A DNA stretch of 5,080 nt from the NCBI GenBank assembly GCA_002169255.1, contig NHLU01000024.1:3457-8536 (forward strand), written 5' to 3'. Of this stretch, positions 1 to 5,080 are shown one piece after another. The stretch comes from Candidatus Pelagibacter sp. TMED275 (GTDB lineage: Bacteria; Pseudomonadota; Alphaproteobacteria; Pelagibacterales; Pelagibacteraceae). The translations under genes and the position numbers were made by a program. The notes beneath the pieces were generated by a model. The model did not search any database and had not been told where the DNA came from. It saw only the letters and a list, made by a program, of their open reading frames with translations. How positions within the stretch are numbered: the stretch's first letter is position 1; every line of letters starts with the position of its first letter.

Positions 1-1485
1 CTTGTTTTAAACAAAGATTCATTTTCATACCAACCTGGCGAATCAAAAGTATTAACTAACTTTGAACCAGATGTAAATGGTGGATATAAAAAAATATTAG
101 GCACTACAAAATATAACTCTAATATTGTCCCACAAGTTTCGGCATCTAGTGAACGAGTTGTCATGAGTGCACTATTTAATGATAAAGTTTTAGCAGCTAG
201 AGGTGGTAGTATACATAGAGCAGGAACATCAGGAAGTTGGACATCTACAATAACTGGATTAGGCACACCTACTAGAAACTATGAATTTAGAAAATTTAAT
301 TTTGATGGCACTGAGAGAATAGTTATTTGTACAGGAACTTCTAGTCCACAACTTTTAACTGCTGCATTTTCTGCATCTGTTGTAAATGCAACAGGCACTG
401 CTAACTTTAAGCATGTAGAAATATTTAGAAATCATATATTTTTTGCAGGCAACCCAAGTGCTAAACAGCAAGTTAGTTTTATGGGTCCTTTTGAAACTAA
501 TGATTTTACTAATGGTAATGGTGGTGGAACAATAAAAGTTGATACTGAGATTGTTGGATTAAAAGTATTTAGGGATTCTTTATTTATATTTGGCGAAGAT
601 AAAATATTTAAACTAACAGGAAATACAGTTAGTGATTTTGCAATAGCACCTGTTACTAGAAAGATAGGCTGTATAGATGGTGGATCAATACAAGAACTTG
701 GTGGGGATATAATTTATTTAGCACCAGATGGATTAAGAACTGTTGCAGGTACAGAAAGAATTGGTGACGTAGAACTTGGTACTATATCTAAACAAATACA
801 GCAACGTATTGATGATATAACAACAGATAATATTAGTTCTGTAGTGATTAGAAAAAAATCACAATACAGATTATTTTATCCAGCAACTGCTGGTGGTGAA
901 GATTCTTCAAAAGCAATATTAGCAGTAATTAAAACTAATGCTAATACAGGACAACTTGGATATGAGTATGCAGATATGATTGGATTAAAAGTATCATCAA
1001 CTGATTCTGAATTTACTGGAGGTTCTGAAACTGTAGTAAGTGGTGGGTATGATGGTTATGTATATAAACAGGAATCTGGTAATAATTTTGCAAGAGCAGC
1101 TACAACCACTGCAATAAAAGGTAGATATAGATCTCCTGATTTAACTATGGGAGATCCAGGTATAAGAAAAAATATGCAAAGAGTTATAGCAAACTACACT
1201 AATGAAGGCACAGTAGATGCTAGCTTACAATTAAGATATGACTTTGATGCTAACACTACACCACAGCCTTCAGCCGTATCAATTGGAACAGGTAACATAC
1301 CAGCACTATATAACTCTGGTATATATGCAACTTCAGTATACGGACAATCAGGTATACCATTAGTAAGACAACATGTTGTGGGTTCAGGTTTTACAGTGGC
1401 TGTAAAAGTTACAGACGATAGTACAAACCCACCAATAAGTTTAAAAGGTTTTGAATTAGAATTTGTCCCAGGAGGAAGAAGATAA
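1..1485 (+). CDS. Tail nozzle / phage stabilisation-like beta-propeller protein (5'-partial)
   Basis: Probably a structural protein at the end of the tail tube or portal extension. The frame is open from base 1, giving 494 visible residues before TAA at 1483-1485. The first in-frame ATG (163) has no Shine-Dalgarno sequence, and the 54 codons before it read as genuine protein (LTNFEPDVNGGYKKILGTTK), a typical N-terminus of this family, so ATG 163 is internal. I estimate 10-20 residues are missing. Visible motifs: VEIFRNHIFFAGNP (residues 138-151), then VGLKVFRDSLFIFGEDKIFK (185-204), which resembles the remembered 'WRDFIVCFGSSTIEYFSLTG' blade of P22 gp10 and the equivalent part of T7 gp12. Next come GGDIIYLAPDGLR (234-246) and a C-terminal LKGFELEFVPGG strand. 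No transmembrane or enzymatic motif is seen. Its position directly before the fibre gene suits a tail hub. The general class is fairly secure; the exact tail role and podovirus morphology are inference. Confidence 0.72.
   Translation, partial: LVLNKDSFSYQPGESKVLTNFEPDVNGGYKKILGTTKYNSNIVPQVSASSERVVMSALFNDKVLAARGGSIHRAGTSGSWTSTITGLGTPTRNYEFRKFNFDGTERIVICTGTSSPQLLTAAFSASVVNATGTANFKHVEIFRNHIFFAGNPSAKQQVSFMGPFETNDFTNGNGGGTIKVDTEIVGLKVFRDSLFIFGEDKIFKLTGNTVSDFAIAPVTRKIGCIDGGSIQELGGDIIYLAPDGLRTVAGTERIGDVELGTISKQIQQRIDDITTDNISSVVIRKKSQYRLFYPATAGGEDSSKAILAVIKTNANTGQLGYEYADMIGLKVSSTDSEFTGGSETVVSGGYDGYVYKQESGNNFARAATTTAIKGRYRSPDLTMGDPGIRKNMQRVIANYTNEGTVDASLQLRYDFDANTTPQPSAVSIGTGNIPALYNSGIYATSVYGQSGIPLVRQHVVGSGFTVAVKVTDDSTNPPISLKGFELEFVPGGRR
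1470..1476 (+). promoter_or_regulatory. Ribosome binding site of the fibre gene, inside the upstream gene
   Basis: AGGAGGA is a near-perfect Shine-Dalgarno sequence. GGAGG ends 9 bases before ATG 1485. It lies in the last codons of the preceding gene, where it encodes part of PGGRR. With the TAATG overlap at 1483-1487 it fixes the fibre start and suggests translational coupling. Confidence 0.8.
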
Positions 1486-4001
1486 TGGCAGGATATTCAG
1501 CTAGACAGAGTTCATATAGTGACGGTGATACTATCACTGCTGCACACACTAATGATGAATTTAATCAGATATTAGCAGCGTTTAATGTATCAACAGGTCA
1601 CACACATGATGGCAGTACTGCTGGAGATGGTGGTCCTATATCTAAATTATTTAGTAATGCAATAACATTTGGTACAGGTGCCGATACAGATATTGCTATT
1701 ACATTTGATGGCAATACATCTGATGGTGTATTAACATGGATGGAAGATGAAGACTACTTCCAGTTCTCAGATGATATATTATTATCAACTACAGAAAAAT
1801 TACAGTTTAGAGATACTGCAATATATATTCATTCATCTGCAGATGGTCAGTTAGACCTAATAGCAGATACAGAAATACAGATAGCAGCTACTACAGTAGA
1901 TATAAATGGTAACGTAGATGTATCAGGAACTCTTACAGTTGCTGGTGCAGTAGACTTTGGAGATGCTGCATTATCAAATGTAGGTGCTGTACAATTAGAT
2001 TCAATAGCTGGTGATGGGGATACAGATACCAGTATTACATTTAGTGGCTCTGATGTTATAACTATAGCAGCTGGCGGAGCTAATCAAGTTACATTTACAA
2101 ATGGTGCAATTGTACCATCAACAGATAATGATATTGACTTAGGTACAAGTTCTGTAGAATTTAAAGATGCATTCTTTGATGGAACAGTTACTTCAGATGC
2201 TTTTGCAGGACCATTGACTGGTGATGTAACAGGAAACGTATCTGGTACTGCAGCAACAGTAACAGGTGCAGCACAATCAAATATTACTTCTTTAGGTACA
2301 CTAACAACTTTAACAGTTGATGATATAACTATAAATGGTAGCACAATATCAGATGGTGGCGATTTTACACTTGATGTAAATGGAGACATTACATTAGATG
2401 CTAATGGTGGAGATATTCTATTCAAAGATGATGGGACTACATTTGGTAGTGCAACTAATACATCTGGTAATTTAATAATTAAATCAGGAACAACTACTGC
2501 TTTAACATTTAGTGGTGCAAACGTTACAGTTGCAGGAGACCTTACAATATCAGGTGATGATCTTGTTATGGGTACAAATACAGCTGGGCACATACTTGTT
2601 GCAGATGGTACAAATTTTAATCCAGTAGCTGTAGGAGATTTATCAGAGATATCTACAGTTGCAAATGATGATGTATTCTTAGCAGTAGATACTTCAGGTG
2701 GTGGTCTTAAAAAAATTGCACGATCTGCTGTTGTATCAGGACTGGCATCTTCAGCAGCTATATCAAACGTAGTAGAAGATACTACTCCACAACTTGGTGG
2801 AGATCTAGATGTAAATGGTAATGACCTTGTATCTACATCAAATGGTAATATATCATTATTACCAAATGGAACTGGTAAAGTTATAATAGATGGTAATGGT
2901 AGTTCTGGTGGTGTATCTATAACTGATGGATTAATAGATATTAGAACAGGAACTGGTAATGTTACTAAAGTTAAATTTTATTGTGAGTCGTCAAATGCTC
3001 ATGCACAAACTTTACAAGCAGCACCACACTCAGCATCTAGTAGTGCAGTATTAGTATTACCAACAGCTTCTGGTACATTAGTAGGCACAGGAGATACTGG
3101 TTCAGTATCTAATACAATGCTTGCAGGATCTATTGCTGATAGTAAACTAAGCACAATTTCAACTGCAGATAAAGTATCAGGTGCCGCTGTACAAGTAGAT
3201 GGTGCTACAGATGGTACTTCTATAACACTAGCTGATTCAGATAAATTTTTAGTTGATGATGGTGGTACAACAAAATATATTAATGCATCTCAATTAAATG
3301 CATACACAAGTGCAGCAGTAGCATTAGATGATGTATCTACAGGTGATGCAGCAGTTACATTAGCTACATCTGCAGGTAATATAACTATTGATGCACAAGG
3401 TAATGATACAGACATCATACTTAAAGGAACTGATGGTAGTTCAGATACAACTTTCTTAACTATAGATGGTAGTGCAGCTGGAGAGGCAACCTTTAACGCA
3501 GGCATAGTTATCGCTGATGCTGGTAATATAGGATCTGCTTCTGATAAAGATGCAATAGCTATAGCATCAGATGGTGTTGTTACATTTAGTCAAGCACCAG
3601 TATTTCCTGATGGATCTATAGCTATAGACGATTTAAATATTGATGGCGGTACTGACATTGGTGCTGACCTCGTAGATGCTGATGAGATCATTGTAGATGA
3701 TGGCGGAGGCGGAACAAATAGACGATCTGATTTAACAAGAGTTAAAAAATATGTTTACTCTGCTATGTCAGGAGATGCTACAGCAAGTGATGCTGGAGCA
3801 GTAACTATAGCTAACGATGCTGTAGAATCAGGCATGCTGAATGATAATGTTATTTCAGGACAAACAGCTTTAACATCTGGGCTGGCAACAACAGATGAAT
3901 TATTAGTAAGTGATGGTGGTACACTAAAAAGAATGGATGTTAGTCTTATTCTAAATAGTGCAGCTGATGAGGCAACCGCCCTTGCAATTGCATTAGGATA
4001 A
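1485..4001 (+). CDS. Modular tail fibre (shaft) protein, 838 aa
   Basis: Probably the trimeric tail fibre that contacts the host surface. ATG overlaps the previous stop by one base (TAATG) behind a strong GGAGG. Order of regions: N-terminus (1-55) with SDGDTITAAHTNDEFN and GHTHDGSTAGDGGPI (38-52), a conserved start in marine phage fibres and probably the tail-attachment part; LQFRDTAIYIHSSADGQLDL (106-125) module; NDIDLGTSSVEFKDAFFDGT (215-234) leading into LTGDVTGNVSGTAATVTG (244-261); TTPQLGGDLDVNGNDL (433-448) with NGNISLLPNGTGKVIIDG; a lipid- or glycan-like-fibre module with LVLPTASGTLVGTGD (523-537); GNIGSASDKDAIAIASDG (680-697); and four D-x-x-(L/I)-V-x-D-G-G repeats between 391 and 822. 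It is rich in G, D, T and S, with a single Cys (500). No S74 chaperone domain and no DYEEGTWTP-type tip are seen at the C-terminus, which ends ADEATALAIALG. The fibre call is strong; receptor and stoichiometry are unknown. Confidence 0.85.
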   Translation: MAGYSARQSSYSDGDTITAAHTNDEFNQILAAFNVSTGHTHDGSTAGDGGPISKLFSNAITFGTGADTDIAITFDGNTSDGVLTWMEDEDYFQFSDDILLSTTEKLQFRDTAIYIHSSADGQLDLIADTEIQIAATTVDINGNVDVSGTLTVAGAVDFGDAALSNVGAVQLDSIAGDGDTDTSITFSGSDVITIAAGGANQVTFTNGAIVPSTDNDIDLGTSSVEFKDAFFDGTVTSDAFAGPLTGDVTGNVSGTAATVTGAAQSNITSLGTLTTLTVDDITINGSTISDGGDFTLDVNGDITLDANGGDILFKDDGTTFGSATNTSGNLIIKSGTTTALTFSGANVTVAGDLTISGDDLVMGTNTAGHILVADGTNFNPVAVGDLSEISTVANDDVFLAVDTSGGGLKKIARSAVVSGLASSAAISNVVEDTTPQLGGDLDVNGNDLVSTSNGNISLLPNGTGKVIIDGNGSSGGVSITDGLIDIRTGTGNVTKVKFYCESSNAHAQTLQAAPHSASSSAVLVLPTASGTLVGTGDTGSVSNTMLAGSIADSKLSTISTADKVSGAAVQVDGATDGTSITLADSDKFLVDDGGTTKYINASQLNAYTSAAVALDDVSTGDAAVTLATSAGNITIDAQGNDTDIILKGTDGSSDTTFLTIDGSAAGEATFNAGIVIADAGNIGSASDKDAIAIASDGVVTFSQAPVFPDGSIAIDDLNIDGGTDIGADLVDADEIIVDDGGGGTNRRSDLTRVKKYVYSAMSGDATASDAGAVTIANDAVESGMLNDNVISGQTALTSGLATTDELLVSDGGTLKRMDVSLILNSAADEATALAIALG
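1599..1640 (+). other. HTHDG-type N-terminal fibre motif
   Basis: Residues 39-52 of the fibre (HTHDGSTAGDGGPI) match the 'HTHDGT..GEGAPI' signature I recall near the N-terminus of many marine phage fibres. The HxH spacing resembles metal-binding motifs in other fibres such as T4 gp37, but metal binding here is only a possibility. Confidence 0.5.
2202..2309 (+). other. LTGDVTGNVSGTAATVTG fibre shaft module
   Basis: Residues 240-275 carry the alternating G-D/N-V-T-G pattern followed by AAQSNITSLGTLTTL. This module recurs, from memory, in many unrelated marine phage and cyanophage fibres. It is probably a beta-helical or triple-stranded shaft segment and a likely recombination point between fibres. 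Confidence 0.55.
2655..2732 (+). repeat. Fibre DGG repeat, copy 1 (most diverged)
   Basis: Residues 391-416 contain NDDVFLAVDTSGGGLKKIAR. This aligns with the later copies as D-x-x-(L/F)-x-V-D-x-G-G-x-x-K-x-I. It has two extra residues in the D-to-GG turn, so it is the least alike of the four. Confidence 0.55.
3228..3296 (+). repeat. Fibre DGG repeat, copy 2
   Basis: Residues 582-604 read LADSDKFLVDDGGTTKYINA followed by SQL. It shares the core (L/I)-V-x-D-G-G and a K-x-I-x-x-S-x-L tail with copy 4, and follows an 'IADSKLSTISTADKV' linker. Confidence 0.65.
3669..3755 (+). repeat. Fibre DGG repeat, copy 3
   Basis: Residues 729-757 contain LVDADEIIVDDGGGGTNRRS followed by DLTRVKKYV. The glycine turn is expanded to four glycines and followed by a basic patch (RR, then R..KK), unlike the other copies. 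Confidence 0.65.
3882..3950 (+). repeat. Fibre DGG repeat, copy 4 (C-terminal)
   Basis: Residues 800-822 read LATTDELLVSDGGTLKRMDV followed by SLI, and sit 16 residues from the end of the fibre. The segment before it (MLNDNVISGQTALTSG) echoes the linker before copy 2 (MLAGSIADSKLSTIS), so the repeating unit may be longer than the core. Confidence 0.65.
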
Positions 4002-4006
4002 GGAGA
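4000..4006 (+). promoter_or_regulatory. Ribosome binding site for the 113-residue gene
   Basis: AAGGAGA begins within the TAA stop of the fibre gene. GGAG ends 6 bases before ATG 4012, which supports that start. The whole intergenic gap is 10 bases, leaving no room for a promoter or terminator. Confidence 0.8.
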
Positions 4007-4011
4007 AATAA

Positions 4012-4353
4012 ATGGCAAACACTTTTAAGGTGAAAACAAAAGCTGCAGTAGGGACATCGGCAGGAACAGTTTACACAGTGCCAAGTAGCACAACTACGAT
4101 TGTGCTTGGATTAGTACTAGGTAATGTTACAGGGTCGGCTATAAACGCTACTGTTACTGTTGAATCTGATACTTCAGATACAGAAACAAACGCTAACGTT
4201 GAGTTAGTTACTAACGCACCTATCCCTGCAGGTGGATCGTTAGAAACACTTGGCGGTGGTAAACTAGTATTGCAAACAACTGACGTACTCAAAGTAACAT
4301 CTGATACAGCTTCGTCAATTGATGCGACACTATCAATAATGGAGATATCGTAA
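4012..4353 (+). CDS. Small all-beta virion-associated protein, 113 aa
   Basis: Function unknown; probably a structural or fibre-accessory protein. The sequence alternates short beta-like stretches with turns: GTVYTVPSSTTTIVLGLVLG (residues 18-37), INATVTVES (44-52), VELVTNAPIPAGGSLETLGG (63-82), then GKLVLQTTDVLKVTSD (83-98) and a closing IDATLSIMEIS. The pattern 'YTVP...T.IVLGL.L.N......V.V', 'API..G.SL....G.K.VL...D.LKVTS....ID..LS.MEI' is one I recall from small virion proteins in marine myo- and podoviruses, where it looks like a single beta-sandwich. No cysteine, signal peptide or transmembrane segment. ATG 4012 has a good AAGGAG. CpG is markedly denser here (13 in 342 bases) than in the fibre gene (22 in 2517). 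Its place between shaft and tip genes suggests a tail role, but a head-decoration role cannot be excluded. Confidence 0.7.
   Translation: MANTFKVKTKAAVGTSAGTVYTVPSSTTTIVLGLVLGNVTGSAINATVTVESDTSDTETNANVELVTNAPIPAGGSLETLGGGKLVLQTTDVLKVTSDTASSIDATLSIMEIS
4341..4344 (+). promoter_or_regulatory. Weak ribosome binding site for the tip gene
   Basis: GGAG lies inside the last codons of the preceding gene, 10 bases before ATG 4355. It is weaker and further away than the other sites in this window. With only one base between stop and start, translation probably relies on coupling. Confidence 0.55.
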
Positions 4354-4354
4354 A

Positions 4355-4843
4355 ATGGCAGCACAAGTTCCAAGTAATGGTATAAATTTAGATAAAGGAT
4401 TATCTTTTCCTGCAACTATTTCAGCTCAGAGTGGAGTTAATGTTCTTGATGAATATGAAGAAGGAACATGGACACCAGTATTGGGAAGCACGGGAAGTTA
4501 TTCAGGACAAGGATATGACACTCAAACTGGTAACTATACTAGAATAGGTAGACAAGTGACACTTCACATGGCCATAGATTTAAATGCTGCTGGAACACTT
4601 GGAGATTACAGCACAATTTTTGGATTACCTTTTACGCCAGCTACAACTTCAGTAGGTTCAGTTCACGTTGCGGTCGCACACATAACACTTACAAGCGGAC
4701 ATCATTTTGTTGGAACTTGGTACACTGGAGGAAGTGCAAGAATATATTTACAACAAGCAGATGGTGGTGCAATAGATCAAGTCGCTGCTTCAGGTCATGG
4801 TGATAATGCTCAAGTGTACATGACAGCAACTTTTTTAGTTTAA
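4355..4843 (+). CDS. Stand-alone tail fibre tip domain protein, 162 aa
   Basis: Probably the receptor-facing tip of the tail fibre, encoded as its own gene. Residues 1-30 (PSNGINLDKGLSFPATISAQ and following) are a linker of the kind that normally joins a shaft to this domain. Then come the signature LDEYEEGTWTPVLGS (31-45), NYTRIGRQVTLHMAIDL (60-76), GLPFTP (90-95) and a closing strand VYMTATFLV. The order 'DYEEGTWTP ... G.YT.IG..V ... GLPF' is, from memory, a common C-terminal beta-sandwich of phage fibres, usually fused to a long shaft. Here it starts one base after the previous stop. Several histidines (HHF, GHGD) and aromatic residues in 104-150 could form the binding face, but this is guesswork. 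Family assignment is strong; whether it assembles onto the 838-residue fibre or acts alone is unknown. Confidence 0.8.
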   Translation: MAAQVPSNGINLDKGLSFPATISAQSGVNVLDEYEEGTWTPVLGSTGSYSGQGYDTQTGNYTRIGRQVTLHMAIDLNAAGTLGDYSTIFGLPFTPATTSVGSVHVAVAHITLTSGHHFVGTWYTGGSARIYLQQADGGAIDQVAASGHGDNAQVYMTATFLV

Positions 4844-4850
4844 TATTTAA

Positions 4851-4856
4851 AAGGAG
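4851..4856 (+). promoter_or_regulatory. Ribosome binding site for the last, partial gene
   Basis: AAGGAG ends 6 bases before ATG 4863, within a 19-base AT-rich gap. This decides the start of a gene that runs off the window. Confidence 0.8.
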
Positions 4857-4862
4857 AAAACA

Positions 4863-5080
4863 ATGGCAATAACAAAAGAAACATCGATAGCACAAATAGA
4901 GGTGGTCGGTGAACACAAATATGTTCAGATAGCTGAAGACATTATTATTAAAGAAGATGGCACAGAAATATCTCGTACACGACATAGAAGAATGTTGGAG
5001 TGTTGCACTTTAGACAATGATAAAAATAAAGTTGATACAGATGTATCTGGCGAGTCTTCTGAGATACAAGGTATTTGTAA
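4863..5080 (+). CDS. Small conserved marine-phage protein of unknown function (3'-partial)
   Basis: Seventy-two complete codons are visible and the frame is still open at the window end; the final TAA letters (5078-5080) are in another frame. The protein begins MAITKETSIAQIEVVGEHKY, followed by VQIAEDIIIKEDGTEISRTR and, after HRRM, a CC pair and an acidic DVSGESSEIQGIC segment. I recall short (about 80-100 residue) marine phage proteins with the pattern 'KIEVVG..K.VQVR.ATVI.EDG.EISRSFHRH...... D.S.ED.EVQAICNAVWT'. This matches their first three quarters, and 10-25 residues are probably missing. No function is known to me. It sits at the end of the tail cluster and may be a virion or assembly protein. 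The cysteine pair at 47-48 is unlike the remembered pattern. Confidence 0.65.
   Translation, partial: MAITKETSIAQIEVVGEHKYVQIAEDIIIKEDGTEISRTRHRRMLECCTLDNDKNKVDTDVSGESSEIQGIC

Noticed and set aside
163..165. ATG 163 as the start of the first gene
   Set aside because: The frame is open upstream to base 1, the upstream codons encode family-like sequence (NFEPDVNGGYKKILG), and no Shine-Dalgarno precedes this ATG.
2134..2158. TTGACT ... TAGAAT resembling a sigma70 promoter inside the fibre
   Set aside because: The spacing is about 15 bases and both boxes are imperfect. In AT-rich coding DNA this is expected by chance.
2084..2593. Minus-strand reading frame of 169 codons inside the fibre gene
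   Set aside because: It lies wholly antisense to a strong fibre gene. Its V/P/S-rich product mirrors the GAT/ACT/GGT codon bias of the + strand, and it matches no family I recognise.
3290..3505. Minus-strand reading frame of 71 codons
   Set aside because: Antisense shadow of the DG-rich fibre coding sequence, with the same composition artefact.
3755..4018. Minus-strand reading frame of 87 codons across the fibre end
   Set aside because: Antisense to the fibre C-terminus and the next gene's start; nothing protein-like beyond the mirrored bias.
4071..4415. Minus-strand reading frame of 114 codons over the small beta gene
   Set aside because: Completely overlaps the well-supported + strand genes, which have clear ribosome binding sites and family patterns.
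4844..4862. Possible terminator in the largest gap, after the tip gene
   Set aside because: The 19 bases contain no inverted repeat and no T-tract after a hairpin; they hold only an AT stretch and the next ribosome binding site.
4689..4985. Minus-strand Cys/His/Phe-rich reading frame of 98 codons
   Set aside because: The apparent metal-binding look comes from reverse-complemented AT-rich codons of the tip and last genes. It crosses two + strand genes and their junction.
5078..5080. TAA at the window end as the stop of the last gene
   Set aside because: It is out of frame: the 72nd codon of the gene is TGT at 5076-5078, and the reading frame continues beyond the window.

Overview
The window looks like part of the tail and host-recognition module of a marine bacteriophage. 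It is AT-rich (spot counts give about 30-41% GC) and almost entirely coding. All genes are on the + strand, with junctions of 1 bp overlap, 10 bp, 1 bp and 19 bp. Each complete start has a GGAG-type ribosome binding site, so the genes are probably translated from one late transcript. No promoter, terminator, tRNA, CRISPR array, integrase or insertion sequence was seen. Protein features (DG-rich fibre modules, a DEYEEGTWTP tip motif, an EVVGEHKYVQI / DGTEISR small protein) recall phages of open-ocean alphaproteobacteria and cyanobacteria, including uncultured marine viromes. That host assignment is inference from remembered family patterns, not a search.

Layout. (1) 1-1485: the 3' part of a large protein resembling the beta-propeller tail nozzle/stabilisation proteins of short-tailed phages (P22 gp10 / T7 gp12 type). 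Its frame is open to the first base, so its true start lies upstream. (2) 1485-4001: an 838-residue modular tail fibre shaft, joined to gene 1 by a TAATG stop-start. It has a putative tail-binding N-terminus with an HTHDG motif, many short DG-rich beta modules, and four diverged copies of a D-x-x-(L/I)-V-x-D-G-G repeat. (3) 4012-4353: a 113-residue all-beta protein of a small marine-phage structural family. (4) 4355-4843: a 162-residue stand-alone fibre-tip domain (DEYEEGTWTP ... YTRIG ... GLPFTP). (5) 4863 to beyond the window: the start of a small conserved marine-phage protein of unknown function.

How they may work together. Gene 1 would form the distal tube or nozzle. Gene 2 would be the fibre anchored there. 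Genes 3 and 4 may be separately encoded accessory and tip pieces that complete the adhesin. The fibre polypeptide has no recognisable C-terminal tip or intramolecular chaperone domain, while a tip-like domain sits as its own gene about 350 bp downstream. That suggests a split adhesin. Gene 3 also has a clearly higher CpG density than its neighbours, which may mean it was exchanged as a unit.

Nothing here demands a new biological system. The points most worth following are the split fibre and the compositional island.
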